A stretch of 64,000 nt of DNA from Sphingomonas pituitosa NBRC 102491 (GTDB taxonomy: Bacteria > Pseudomonadota > Alphaproteobacteria > Sphingomonadales > Sphingomonadaceae), in the NCBI RefSeq assembly GCF_001598435.1, contig NZ_BCYY01000017.1:1-64000 (forward strand), given 5' to 3'. Positions 24,050 to 33,108 of this stretch are shown in pieces. The position numbers and the translations under genes are program-made. A model generated the notes under the pieces. The model was not told where the DNA came from. It saw nothing but the letters and a program-made list of their open reading frames with translations, and did not search any database. Within the stretch, counting starts at the first letter, position 1. Every line of letters begins with the position of its first letter.

Positions 24050-24882
24050 TGGCCCAGGTTCGCAACTTCCCGTTCGTCGCCCAGTTACGCGCGGACGCGA
24101 GCAGCCATGTGATCCGCTATCGCAAGGGGAGGGTCCGCCAGAGCGGGCGGGGGCTCGTCTTCTGGTTCCGGCCGGAAACTGCCAGCATTGCCGAGCTGCC
24201 GATGGACGATCGCGAGATGGCGCTGTTCGTCAAAGGCCGCAGCCAGGATTTCCAGACGGTGGCGGTGCAGGGCACGCTGACCTGGCGGGTCGCCGATCCG
24301 GAGCTGCTCGCCGCGCGCGTCGACTTCACCATCGGCCTGAACAGCGGCAGCTGGACGGCCGAGCCGATCCAGCGGATCGAGACGCGGCTTGCCGGGCTCG
24401 TCAACCAGGCGGTGCTGCAATATCTGGCGCAGGCGCGGGTGCAGACGCCGACCTTCGAAGCGCTCCAGCAAAAGGCCGACCAGGCGACCTTCGAGCGCCG
24501 CGCGCTGGCGGTGGAGAAGGAGCGGGCGATCGCCGAGAACGAGCTCGCCAACCGCACCGAGCTCGCCCGCCGCGAACAGCAGCTGATCGCCGAGGAAGCA
24601 GCGAACGCCCGTGCGCGCGCCGCCGGTGTCGCCGAAGCGCAACAGGTCGAGACCGCCGCCGAGGCGGAGCGCATCCGCGCGGTTGAAAGCGCCAAGGCCG
24701 AGGCGGAGCTGGCGCACATGGCGGTCTATCGCGACCTGCCGCCGGCGGTGCTGCTGGGGCTCGCCGCGCGCGATCTGGCGGGCAAGCTCGACACGATCGA
24801 GCATCTGAACGTCACGCCGGACCTGCTGGCGACATTGCTCGGCGAGTTCCGCCGCGTCGCGCCCGCGCTGCCGGCGAAGTGA
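24046..24882 (+). CDS. SPFH/band-7 domain protein
   Basis: A 278-residue protein of the prohibitin/stomatin superfamily. Residues ~1-150 form the SPFH core (RQSGRGLVFWFRPETASI, VQGTLTWRVADPELLA), followed by a long Ala/Glu coiled coil (about 155-235) and a C-terminal helical end. No N-terminal membrane segment is seen, so it would be cytoplasmic or peripheral. It overlaps the regulator stop (ATGATG; the second ATG at 24049 has the better spacing from GGAG). SPFH genes of this kind recur beside NrtR in several bacteria, but their role in NAD metabolism is not established. Confidence 0.82.
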   Translation: MMAQVRNFPFVAQLRADASSHVIRYRKGRVRQSGRGLVFWFRPETASIAELPMDDREMALFVKGRSQDFQTVAVQGTLTWRVADPELLAARVDFTIGLNSGSWTAEPIQRIETRLAGLVNQAVLQYLAQARVQTPTFEALQQKADQATFERRALAVEKERAIAENELANRTELARREQQLIAEEAANARARAAGVAEAQQVETAAEAERIRAVESAKAEAELAHMAVYRDLPPAVLLGLAARDLAGKLDTIEHLNVTPDLLATLLGEFRRVAPALPAK

Positions 24883-24889
24883 GGGGGCG

Positions 24890-25789
24890 ATGCCGACCAA
24901 CAGCCCCCGCGCGGTGTTCGTCACCCGCGAGACTGACTATGAACTGCTGCTCGCGCGCCATGCCACGCGCGAGCAGGCCCGCTTCTTCCTGGAGACGCGC
25001 GGCCAGCGGATTGAAGTGCTTGAAGAGCGCGACCGCCAGCTACACGACGCGCTGAAGCAGGCGCGGCTTGCGGTGCCGGGCGACTGGCGGCAGGCGCATG
25101 TCCGCCGCCCGGATCTCGACCGGTTCCTGTTCGGTCCCGAGGACGTGATCGTGCCGGTGGGGCAGGACGGGCTGGTCGCGAATGTCGCCAAATACCTGAC
25201 CGGGCAGCCGGTGCTCGGCGTGAACCCCGCGCCCGATCTGTACGATGGCGTACTGGTGCGGGTGGACCTGCGCCATTTGCCTGAGCTGCTGCGCGCCGGC
25301 GCCGCTGGGAAGGCGCCGATCGAGCACCGGACCATGGTGGAGGCGCGGCTCGATACCGGCGAACGGCTGCTGGCGCTCAACGAGGTGTTCATCGGCCATC
25401 GCAGCCATCAGTCGGCGCGCTACAGCATCGCGGTTGGCGGGGCAGGGGAAGACCAGAGCTCGAGCGGCCTGATCGTCGCCTCGGGAACCGGCGCGACCGG
25501 CTGGGCGCGCTCCATCATGGAGGCGACCGGCACGCAGCTTCCGCTGACGCCCGAGGAGCGCGCCATCGCCTATTTCGTCCGTGAGCCCTTCCCGAGTATC
25601 GCCACCGGCACGTCGATCCGCGCCGGCAAGCTTGCCGAGGGCAGGCTGCAGGTCACCTCCCGGATGAACGACGGCGGCCTGATCTTCGCCGACGGGATGG
25701 AGCAGGATTTTCTCGGCTTCGACTGGGGCCGCCGCGTGTCGGTCGCGCCGGCTGCGGATGCGCTGCGCCTCGTGGTGGCAGGAGGCTGA
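24890..25789 (+). CDS. NAD-kinase-like protein
   Basis: A 299-residue protein with the fold of NAD/diacylglycerol kinases. VGQDGLVANVAKYL stands at the GGDGT loop but with Gln for the second Gly, LALNEVFIGH matches the NE motif, and GLIVASGTGATGWA matches the conserved T/SG..AY region. The imperfect GGDGT loop leaves activity open; relatives are often annotated only as sugar or NAD kinase. It starts seven bases after the SPFH stop. The NrtR context argues for a NAD-related role. Confidence 0.7.
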   Translation: MPTNSPRAVFVTRETDYELLLARHATREQARFFLETRGQRIEVLEERDRQLHDALKQARLAVPGDWRQAHVRRPDLDRFLFGPEDVIVPVGQDGLVANVAKYLTGQPVLGVNPAPDLYDGVLVRVDLRHLPELLRAGAAGKAPIEHRTMVEARLDTGERLLALNEVFIGHRSHQSARYSIAVGGAGEDQSSSGLIVASGTGATGWARSIMEATGTQLPLTPEERAIAYFVREPFPSIATGTSIRAGKLAEGRLQVTSRMNDGGLIFADGMEQDFLGFDWGRRVSVAPAADALRLVVAGG

Positions 25790-26086
25790 AGGAAAGCGCT
25801 GCCGCCCGCATTCCGCCCGCGCCTTGTCCGCACCAACGGGTCTACGCTTTCCAACCCGACCATCGCCAAGGCTTGCGGCTTCGATGCCGTATCGAAGGCC
25901 AAGCTGGTCGCCCGCGAGGCATCCCGATCCGCAATCATCCCGCCTCCGGAATGCGCTTGATCCTCGAGCCTCGCTTCATGGCGTCCTTCGGCGCCGTGAA
26001 GAACGCTCGTGGCTCGAGCGAAATCATTCTGTGGTCGCTCGCGGGCATCGGCGAAGCTCTTCGCCTGACGCCGTTCCATGCCGCGC
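25790..26086. other. intergenic region with no supported gene
   Basis: About 300 bases between the NAD-kinase-like gene and the convergent ABC permease. Frames stay open on both strands because of the GC content, but no start with a ribosome binding site, no motif and no hairpin-plus-T-run terminator is seen. Confidence 0.4.
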
Positions 26087-27580
26087 TCAGGCGTCGGCGC
26101 GCCGCATCAGGGCCGCGATCTGGCCCAGGCTCCGCTTCCCGCCGCCTGCAAGCAGGCTGGCGCGGAACACGCGGCCCAGCAGCCAGACTTCCAGGACGAT
26201 GAACGCCGCCAGCGTCACGCCGGAGCCCAGCACCTCCCAGGTCGGGATCCCGCTGCCGAGCCGTGCCAGCACCGTGAAGGGCGTGTACAGTGGGATCCAG
26301 GTCAGCACTTCGACCCCCACGCCGCCGGCCCCGCGCAGCACCGCCTGCACCAGCAGCGTGAACGGCATCATGATCACGAGGATGACCGGCGTGAGATAGC
26401 CCTGCGCGTCCCGCATCGAATCGCTCATCGCGCCGATCACCAGGAACAGCATCGACACCATCACATAGCCCGCCGTGAAGAAGTAGAGGATCGCGGCCAC
26501 GCTGCCGATCGACGATACCGGCGCCAGCGCCGGGCGGATCAGCTCGGCGATGGCGCCGTGGGTGGCGTAGGCGGCGAAGGCGCCGCAGGCCGCCCAGGTG
26601 ACGATCATCGACAGGCCTACCCCGACGGTGCCGACCAGCTTGCCGTACATCAGTTCGTTGGGCGAGACGCAGGCCAGCACCGTCTCCAGCAGCTTGTTGC
26701 TGCGTTCCTCCACCGTGCCCTGCAGCATCCAGCTGCCCGAGAGCACCAGCGACATCATCAGGATATAGGCGCAGGCCAGCGGCAGAATCGAGCGGATGAA
26801 CACGCGCTCGCGCCCGCTGCCTTCGGGCGGCGTGGTCACCTGGATCGCCGGCCCGATCGCGCTGGCGGCGACGGCAGCCTGGGGCGGCAGGCCGTTCGCG
26901 GTCAGATAGCGGGTGCGCAACTCCTGGGTGAGCACCGTCTGCAGCTTGGCGACGAACGCGCCGCGCGGCACGCCATTGGCCCAGAGGCGGACCGCCGGCG
27001 AGGCGCCGAAGTCGCGCGGGATAAGCACGACATAGTCGATCGGCCTGGCCTGGGACTTTTCGCCCGGGTGGAGCAGCGGTTCCAGCGCCTTGTCGATCGC
27101 GCCCGGTGCCGCGCGCACCACCGAGGCGGGAGGCTCCACCACCCGATAGCCGGCCTCGGGCGCCTTGAAGCCCTCGGCATCCTCTCTCGAAACGCGGGCG
27201 ATTGCCCGGCGCGCGCCTTCGACACCGCCTTCGGCCGTGAAGCGTGCGACATCGGCGTCGCTGTACCAGCGCTCCGGCTGCGCCCAAAGCGCATCCGGCG
27301 CGGCCTTTTGCAGGTCGTGCCGGCGGACATAGCGGGCCAGCGCATCCAGGGCGGCGCGCTGCTCGTCCAGCTGGATCCGCTGGCGCAGCGCGGCGCCGAC
27401 GGTGCCGCCGGACTGGTCGACCAGCATCACCGTCTCGGTATCGGACTTGTCGAGGAAGCGCGAGAAGACCGGCCCGAAGCCGAACGCCGCCGGCAGGATC
27501 AGCAGGGTGAACCAGAAGCTGCGCGTCATCGCGATCTGGCGGAACTCGCGGGCCGCCACGAGCATGATATGCTGGAGCAT
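26087..27580 (-). CDS. ABC-2 type permease, NatB-like
   Basis: A 497-residue inner-membrane permease. One N-terminal helix (MTRSFWFTLLILPAAFGFGP) is followed by a periplasmic domain of about 200 residues, then five or six clustered helices from about residue 250 on. SWMLQGTVEERSNKLLETVL is the ABC-2/NatB signature between helices. Its start overlaps the ATPase stop by one base (TAATG). Together they form an exporter of the sodium-efflux NatAB type or an unknown drug/lipid exporter; substrate cannot be inferred. Confidence 0.88.
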   Translation of the reverse strand: MLQHIMLVAAREFRQIAMTRSFWFTLLILPAAFGFGPVFSRFLDKSDTETVMLVDQSGGTVGAALRQRIQLDEQRAALDALARYVRRHDLQKAAPDALWAQPERWYSDADVARFTAEGGVEGARRAIARVSREDAEGFKAPEAGYRVVEPPASVVRAAPGAIDKALEPLLHPGEKSQARPIDYVVLIPRDFGASPAVRLWANGVPRGAFVAKLQTVLTQELRTRYLTANGLPPQAAVAASAIGPAIQVTTPPEGSGRERVFIRSILPLACAYILMMSLVLSGSWMLQGTVEERSNKLLETVLACVSPNELMYGKLVGTVGVGLSMIVTWAACGAFAAYATHGAIAELIRPALAPVSSIGSVAAILYFFTAGYVMVSMLFLVIGAMSDSMRDAQGYLTPVILVIMMPFTLLVQAVLRGAGGVGVEVLTWIPLYTPFTVLARLGSGIPTWEVLGSGVTLAAFIVLEVWLLGRVFRASLLAGGGKRSLGQIAALMRRADA

Positions 27581-28488
27581 TAGCGTGCCTCCCCGCCGAC
27601 GATATGGAGAAAAACCTCGTGCAGGCTGGCGCGACGCTGCTCGAACCGGCGCAGCGTTACCCCTTGCGCGGTGCAATATTCGAGCAGGTCGCCGGGATCA
27701 TGGCCCGGCTGCAGACGCACCGTCCATTCCTGCCAGGCGCCGTCGCTGCCGCGCAGCTGCGCGTCGATCACGCCGGGCAGCCCTTCCGGGGAGCGCTGCG
27801 CGGCGAGGTGGATCTCGACCGGCAGCGTAGCGCGGGCCGCATCCTGCGTGCCTTCGAACAGCTTGCGCCCGCGGGCGAGCAGCAGCAGGCGATCGCACAG
27901 CCGCTCCGCATGCTGCATGACATGGGTGGAGAAGACGACGGCCGCGCCGCCCTTGGCCGCGCGGACGATCTCGTCCTCCAGCAGGCCCTGGTTCACCGGA
28001 TCGAGGCCGGAAAAGGGCTCGTCGAGCAGCAGCAGCTGCGGCTTGTTGACCACCGCGGTCGCCAGCTGGACCTTCTGCGCCATGCCCTTGGAAAGCTTGT
28101 CGACCGATGTCTTGGCGAACGCGGCGAGGCCGAACCGCTCGAGCAGCACCTTGCCCTCGGCGCGCGCATCCGCCGCGGCCATGCCCTTCAGCCGCCCGAA
28201 ATAGACGATCGTGTCGATGGCCGTCATCGATCGGTAGAGGCCGCGCTCCTCGGGCAGGAAGCCGAGCAGCGCGCTGTTGCCGCGTCCGGGCGCCCGGCCC
28301 AGCACGGCGATGGTTCCTGCATCGGGGCGCAGAATGTCGAGCACCATCCGCAGCGAGGTCGTCTTGCCGGCGCCGTTGCCGCCGAGAAACCCGAACACCT
28401 CACCGGCCGCGACGGAGAAGCTCAGATCCTCCACCGCCGTGAAGTCACCGAAGCGCTTGACGACATTCTGCAGGCGCAACGCATCCAT
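27580..28488 (-). CDS. ABC transporter ATPase, NatA-like
   Basis: A 302-residue ATPase paired with the following permease. Walker A is GGNGAGKTT, the signature is the variant LSKGMAQKVQL, Walker B is LLLLDEPFSGLDP and the H-loop is VFSTHVM. The LSKGM form and the C-terminal extension after residue ~215 are typical of NatA/ABC-2 exporters. It is the first gene of a two-gene unit; a GGGGG-rich stretch lies just upstream of ATG 28488. Confidence 0.92.
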   Translation of the reverse strand: MDALRLQNVVKRFGDFTAVEDLSFSVAAGEVFGFLGGNGAGKTTSLRMVLDILRPDAGTIAVLGRAPGRGNSALLGFLPEERGLYRSMTAIDTIVYFGRLKGMAAADARAEGKVLLERFGLAAFAKTSVDKLSKGMAQKVQLATAVVNKPQLLLLDEPFSGLDPVNQGLLEDEIVRAAKGGAAVVFSTHVMQHAERLCDRLLLLARGRKLFEGTQDAARATLPVEIHLAAQRSPEGLPGVIDAQLRGSDGAWQEWTVRLQPGHDPGDLLEYCTAQGVTLRRFEQRRASLHEVFLHIVGGEAR

Positions 28489-28555
28489 TACCGACCCCCC
28501 GATCCAGCCCGGAAGTCTAGCGGGTGTAGCGATCGGCTACAACAGTCGACTGTGC

Positions 28556-29368
28556 TCAGCCCTGGGAAGGCCGTCGCACCGCATCGAGCGCAGTGAACAC
28601 CAGACCGGCGCCACACGCACCGACAACGAACGCGCCGAAGCCAAAGCCAAGCGTTTCGGCGGCACCTCGCAGCGCAAAGCCAAGAAGGCCATCGTCATAC
28701 GCCGCGAAAGCGCTGCGGGTTGCCGGAATCAGCAGGAGCGTGGCCAGCGCCCCCAGCCCTACGACGCCCTCCACCGTGTGACTGCGATCCCCTTTGATTT
28801 CCCGGAGCATCACGGCCGCAGCGCCCAACGGAATGAGCCATAGCGCGTAGCCGAGCCAGGGTGCGACCTGAAAGAATATCGTCGACCAGCCACCATTGTT
28901 CCGCGCCCGCTGGCGTTCAATCTGTCGATGAAAGTCGAGCGATGCGAACTGCCGATCGACGGCGTCGGACGCGGTCCGCGCGGCCGCGATGCCGGAATAG
29001 ACTTGGTAGATTCCGGTCAGGCTCGCGCAACATTTCTCGTCGCCGGAGCCGTTGTCGATAAAGGGGAGGAAGAGCGCGGCAAGCAGCAACAGCAGCGCCA
29101 GCAGGAACGGCGGGCGGGTTGCGAAGGACGGAAGCCGGCCGCCCGCGGTGCCTTGGCCAAGGCCTTGCACCGACCATGCGGGGGCCGGGGACGCCTGCAT
29201 TCTGTAGATTTCCGTCGCCTGGCCGCTCAACGCGACGAAATCGACCTGGTCCTGCGCGGCCGGCGGCTGCACGTCTTTCCAGTCGAGGGGCGTGAAGCGA
29301 TAGCGTTGCCCGTCTTCGCCAAGGATGATGCCGGATCCGCTCTCTACGCCCAGTATCTGCCCTTTCAT
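28556..29368 (-). CDS. membrane protein with small beta-rich N-terminal domain (paralog 1)
   Basis: A 270-residue inner-membrane protein. Residues 1-57 (GIILGEDGQRYRFTPLDW, then DQVDFVALSGQATEIYRM) form a compact beta domain that resembles a cold-shock/OB-type fold. Four hydrophobic segments follow (PPFLLALLLLLAALFLPFI; LGYALWLIPLGAAAVML; VVGLGALATLLLIPA; FGAFVVGACGAGLVFTAL). A Cys pair (EKCCASL) lies in the loop after the first helix. The protein at 33992-34843 has the same N-terminal pattern and helix layout, so the two are paralogs. Similar domains occur at the head of other bacterial membrane proteins of unknown function. No function is assigned. Confidence 0.72.
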   Translation of the reverse strand: MKGQILGVESGSGIILGEDGQRYRFTPLDWKDVQPPAAQDQVDFVALSGQATEIYRMQASPAPAWSVQGLGQGTAGGRLPSFATRPPFLLALLLLLAALFLPFIDNGSGDEKCCASLTGIYQVYSGIAAARTASDAVDRQFASLDFHRQIERQRARNNGGWSTIFFQVAPWLGYALWLIPLGAAAVMLREIKGDRSHTVEGVVGLGALATLLLIPATRSAFAAYDDGLLGFALRGAAETLGFGFGAFVVGACGAGLVFTALDAVRRPSQG

Positions 29369-29460
29369 ATATTGTCCCTCTCTGGCGGCTTCCCACTACC
29401 GCGCGTCGTCCGTCGCGGTTCCATCGTCCGGCTGGTCCAAGATGCCCTCGGTCGGCGGCA

Positions 29461-29868
29461 TCATCGGCGACACTTCATGCCCACGCCGCTGGCGATACGT
29501 GTTCCGATCGGGCACTCGCGCACCGAGGACACTGCGCGCGCCGAACTGGATATGCCGAAGATGCGTGTCTTCCCAGGTGCCAGCTGCATGCGAAAATAGC
29601 TGCCGAACTGCGGATCGCAGGAGCTTCGACTACCTTGTTGATACACCGCTGCGACGCACACAAAGGCTTCAACCGGCTGCGTGCAGCTGTTCGTCATCTC
29701 AAGCCGCGAACTGTCGTAATAACCATGTTTTTCGATGATGCGGTTGGTGGTGAAGCAGGTCTGGCCGCCGGGGGGAAAGGTATCCTGGGCCGAGGCCGGG
29801 GGCACCGTGGGCGGCAGGATCAGCAGTCCGGCTGCGGCACAGGTGAGCAGAGCGATCCGAAAGCGCAT
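29461..29868 (-). CDS. small secreted Cys-rich protein
   Basis: A 135-residue exported protein: signal peptide MRFRIALLTCAAAGLLILPP...ASAQ, then a mature part with six Cys (TCFTTN, NSCTQP, FVCVAA, SSCDPQ, RECPIG, MKCRR) that could form three disulfides. AAGGA seven bases upstream supports ATG 29868 rather than an upstream extension. It lies just downstream of a gene for a larger exported protein with an Ivy-like motif and in the same direction. No family is recognised. Confidence 0.65.
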   Translation of the reverse strand: MRFRIALLTCAAAGLLILPPTVPPASAQDTFPPGGQTCFTTNRIIEKHGYYDSSRLEMTNSCTQPVEAFVCVAAVYQQGSRSSCDPQFGSYFRMQLAPGKTRIFGISSSARAVSSVRECPIGTRIASGVGMKCRR

Positions 29869-29899
29869 CGAGACAATCCTTTTGCTGGAGGAAGATGCT

Positions 29900-32116
29900 T
29901 CACCGACAGACATAGTCCTCGACCTCGACGGCCGACTTGCGCCCTTCGGCGATGTCGATCACGAACCCGCCATCACCTGCGCCCTGGTACATGCAGCCCG
30001 GCGGAAGGGGCACGCGCGCCGTGCCGCGCAGCCGTTTTTCGGCGGAGAAGCTGCCGTCGTCGCGCTTGGTGACCTGAACGTAGAAATAGTCACCGCGACC
30101 GATCCGGGCGCCGAGCGGCACCGGGAATCGCGACGCGACCAGCGACATCTCGCGCTTCGCAGGGTCCCGGTGGAAGGCGTCGATCACTTCATCGAAGCAA
30201 TAGCCCTTGAGCAGCATCGTCTCGGGCCCGCAGCCCCCGCCGGGCTCGACGAGGTAGCGCGCCCGTCCGGCGGCCGTGACGACCTGCGGCGGCGGTGGTG
30301 GCGGTTGAAGTGCAGCTTCCTGTGCCAAGGTCTGGGCGATTGCGGCCCGGTTGTTGGCGATCGCCGCGCGCATCGACTGTTCCGCCGCAGTGCCCGCGGT
30401 CAAAGCCAGCCGTGCTTCCGGCTTGTCCACGCGCAGATATTCCTGCCCCGCGAAGCCGCGCTCGTCGCAGGTGCCGATCGACAGGGTCTTGCCGCTGAGC
30501 AGCACGCAACTCCCGTCGAACATTGCCCCGGTGGCGGGCTGGTAGCCGAAGTCGTTGGTATTTCGTCCCGAAAGCGTGCCCGCATTCTGGGCCAGTTCGA
30601 AGATGGTGCGGCTGACATAGCCGCTGGGGGACGTCGCCGTGCCGGCATAGGAGAGCTGGGTCGGTCGTGCGCGTGCGGCGCGGGCGATCGCGTCCGCACC
30701 ACCGGTATAGAGGAGCGCGAAGCCCTCGGCGCTGCCCAGAAAGCTGCTGGCGCCCCAGAAGCCTGCCTGCGAGCAGCGCCCCTTGTAGCTGTTGCTTTCG
30801 ATCTTCAGGGTGCAGACCCCGTCCTTGATCTTGCCGGTAACGGGCGAGCTGCGGGACAACCCGGCCAGGAGTCCGCGCGTGGCCGCCGCGCCCGAAAGCT
30901 TGCCGCCCGCCTGGTTGAGCGTGACCGTCACCGTTTTGCTCTCGCCGCCGGTTGACAGGAGTACGCCGCTCCATTCGGCGGCGGTGCCAAGCGGTGGAGC
31001 AGGATTCGCCAGCGCCAGGTCGAAGGGCTTCAGCGTCGCGATCGGAGGGCGTGCGGCGGCGGGCTCGGCGATCGCTGCGGACGGCACCTCGCCGGAGCCG
31101 TCCGACTTCGTGCAATCCCCTTCGACCTGGTAGCTGCCGCGCGCTGCATACCAGGTGGCATAGTGCGGGCGCGTTCGTTCGAGCTTCAGATAGTCCGGAT
31201 CATCCCGGGGGACGTCGAAATAGCATGCCTTTGCAGCGCTCCCGTCGGGTGCAATCTCAAGCCGGACGATATGGTTGTTGCAGTCGTGGCTGCGACATGC
31301 CTGGTACACGATCCACCCGCGCTCGAGTTCCAGGGGGCTGGTGGGGCCCCCCTCTGTCAGGATCGAGTCGCGGACGATCTTGTCCGGGACGATTGCCCTG
31401 ACCCGTTGCTGAACGATTGGGTTGGAGAGGAACGTACTGCTACCGACCCGATCAGACGCATATTTCCCGATATAGCGGCGCAGGGCGCCCGGGCTCGGTC
31501 GTGCAGCCGCCTGTGCCTTGGGGGGCGTCGCGGCGGGCGGAGCCAATGCACGAAGATGGGCTTTGAGGCTCGGCATTTCCGGCAGGTTCTCAACGTCCGC
31601 GATCCGCCAGCCATTCGGGCGCTTTACAAGCACCAGCACAAGCGTCCGGTGCGCTGCCGCGTTTGCGAAGCCGAGTTCAACCCGAACGCGAGCGGCTGCC
31701 CCTTCAGAACGCAGCAACGTCGTGCGGTAGGTGGAGAAGCGGTCCTGGCAGCCGCAGAGCGGCTCGAAGTCGATTGCGCCGACGTCATCACCTCGCGCCT
31801 TCGCTGCCGTATCGGCTGCACTGATCAACGCGAGCAGCGTCGGATCGTAGATCGTCGCGCGCCGTGGCGACGAATCCGCTCGGCGCGTGCGCAGGTCCTG
31901 ATAGACGCTGTCCACAAAGCGCTGCGGGGTTTGCGCCTGCGCTCGCGGCGGCGTTCCTGGCGGCTTGGGCGTCGGCCTGGATGGCTTGTCGCCGACGCCG
32001 ACATAATCCAGCCAGCCGTTCTGGAGCCCCATGGTCCCGTCCTGTGCGTTCGCGGCGCAGGGGGCGATGCCGGTAAGGGCGGCAATCAGCAGCAGCGGGA
32101 GCGTGGACACGCGCAT
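29900..32116 (-). CDS. large exported protein with Ivy-like Cys-His-Asp-Cys motif
   Basis: A 738-residue exported protein (signal peptide MRVSTLPLLLIAALTGIAPCAANA|Q). Residues ~55-160 resemble a DUF3828-type domain (FVDSVYQDLRTRRADSS, LCGCQDRFSTYR). About 180-330 contain LRRYIGKYASDRVG..FLSNPIV and IVYQACRSHDCNNHIVRLEI, close to the CKPHDC loop of the periplasmic lysozyme inhibitor Ivy. The remainder has two similar beta-rich units (GKLSGAAATRGL...GVCTLKIES; GTLSGRNTNDFG...GSCVLLSG) and a C-terminal domain ending DYVCR. An AGGGG five bases upstream supports the start. A role in lysozyme or peptidoglycan-hydrolase resistance is possible but inferred from one motif. Confidence 0.62.
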   Translation of the reverse strand: MRVSTLPLLLIAALTGIAPCAANAQDGTMGLQNGWLDYVGVGDKPSRPTPKPPGTPPRAQAQTPQRFVDSVYQDLRTRRADSSPRRATIYDPTLLALISAADTAAKARGDDVGAIDFEPLCGCQDRFSTYRTTLLRSEGAAARVRVELGFANAAAHRTLVLVLVKRPNGWRIADVENLPEMPSLKAHLRALAPPAATPPKAQAAARPSPGALRRYIGKYASDRVGSSTFLSNPIVQQRVRAIVPDKIVRDSILTEGGPTSPLELERGWIVYQACRSHDCNNHIVRLEIAPDGSAAKACYFDVPRDDPDYLKLERTRPHYATWYAARGSYQVEGDCTKSDGSGEVPSAAIAEPAAARPPIATLKPFDLALANPAPPLGTAAEWSGVLLSTGGESKTVTVTLNQAGGKLSGAAATRGLLAGLSRSSPVTGKIKDGVCTLKIESNSYKGRCSQAGFWGASSFLGSAEGFALLYTGGADAIARAARARPTQLSYAGTATSPSGYVSRTIFELAQNAGTLSGRNTNDFGYQPATGAMFDGSCVLLSGKTLSIGTCDERGFAGQEYLRVDKPEARLALTAGTAAEQSMRAAIANNRAAIAQTLAQEAALQPPPPPPQVVTAAGRARYLVEPGGGCGPETMLLKGYCFDEVIDAFHRDPAKREMSLVASRFPVPLGARIGRGDYFYVQVTKRDDGSFSAEKRLRGTARVPLPPGCMYQGAGDGGFVIDIAEGRKSAVEVEDYVCR

Positions 32117-32316
32117 GGGACCCCTGGAAGAACGGTGGCGGTCCTGTGGGGGAGGCGTTGCTTGGCCGCCGGCTACAGGCGCTGAAGATGTTGCCGCATC
32201 GGTGGCACCGCCAGCGTCGTTCCCATCGCTCGCGCAGCGCGGGACAGGGGCAGCTATTGTGCACGAATCCTTGCCAGGCGAAGAAACCAGATGTTGCCGC
32301 AGGGCGCGAGGGGCCG

Positions 32317-33108
32317 TCACGGCTTCGCGGTGCCGACGACGGATACGGAGCCAAGCCGCGCATCCTGCCAGCGGCCGTCGACGACGTAGCTGAGCACCCG
32401 GCCTTCCAGTACACCGCCGTCCGCGCGGGCATGATGGCCCACCAGATCCACCGTTGCGGTGACGACGATCGATCGGTTTCCGCTGTTGCGCTCCAGCACC
32501 TTCGCCGCGGCATCTGGGGCCAGCGACCAGCCATGCGCATCCTCGGCATTGACGAAGTCGATCTGGAACTGCTTGCCGCGATAATTCCAGCTCATCGTGG
32601 TGCCGTTGCTGAACAGGTCGATATAATATTTGCCGGCCTGCGCATCATATTCGCTGAGATTGGCCTGGACGTGCAGCACGACCCGGCCGACGGCGGCTGC
32701 CTCGTCGCTCAGCCGGCGGAACTGCGCCTCGAGCTTCTGGCGGACGGTGCCGCGCTGGAACTCGTTGGCGCCGCTGCGACGGACATCGTCGTCGATCCAT
32801 TCCTGCAGCGGTGCCGGCGGCGCGAACGAATAATAAAGCAGCGCGACATTCTGGTCGTCGGGATTGTCCAGCGTCGTCCCGTTCGGCCGCAGCGGCGCGG
32901 TGGGAGCCGGTGCATCAGGAGCGACCACTTCCGTACCATTTGATGCGCCGGATGAATCCGCGGACGGGGGAGGGGGCGGTGGCGGCGGAGTGACCGCCGG
33001 CGATCCGCTATTGTCGGCAGAACCTGGCGCGGCCGGGGCGAAATAGTCGCATCCCGAAAGCGTCCATGCGGATCCCAGCGCCAGCAAGGTGAGGGCGGTG
33101 CGGTTCAT
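32317..33108 (-). CDS. lipoprotein of unknown function
   Basis: A 263-residue lipoprotein: MNRTALTLLALGSAWTLSGC gives a clear lipobox (LSGC). A Pro/Ser linker with eight consecutive Pro follows (residues ~40-75), typical of proteins spanning from the outer membrane. The mature domain (about 85-263) has alternating beta and helix (LLYYSFAPPAPLQEWIDDD, AEDAHGWSLAPDAAAKVLE). Its start overlaps the upstream lipoprotein gene by four bases. No family was recognised. Confidence 0.7.
   Translation of the reverse strand: MNRTALTLLALGSAWTLSGCDYFAPAAPGSADNSGSPAVTPPPPPPPPSADSSGASNGTEVVAPDAPAPTAPLRPNGTTLDNPDDQNVALLYYSFAPPAPLQEWIDDDVRRSGANEFQRGTVRQKLEAQFRRLSDEAAAVGRVVLHVQANLSEYDAQAGKYYIDLFSNGTTMSWNYRGKQFQIDFVNAEDAHGWSLAPDAAAKVLERNSGNRSIVVTATVDLVGHHARADGGVLEGRVLSYVVDGRWQDARLGSVSVVGTAKP

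Noticed and set aside
26078..27583. Long plus-strand frame opposite the ABC-2 permease
   Set aside because: Product is His/Arg/Gln-rich without motifs; the minus strand carries an unmistakable permease.
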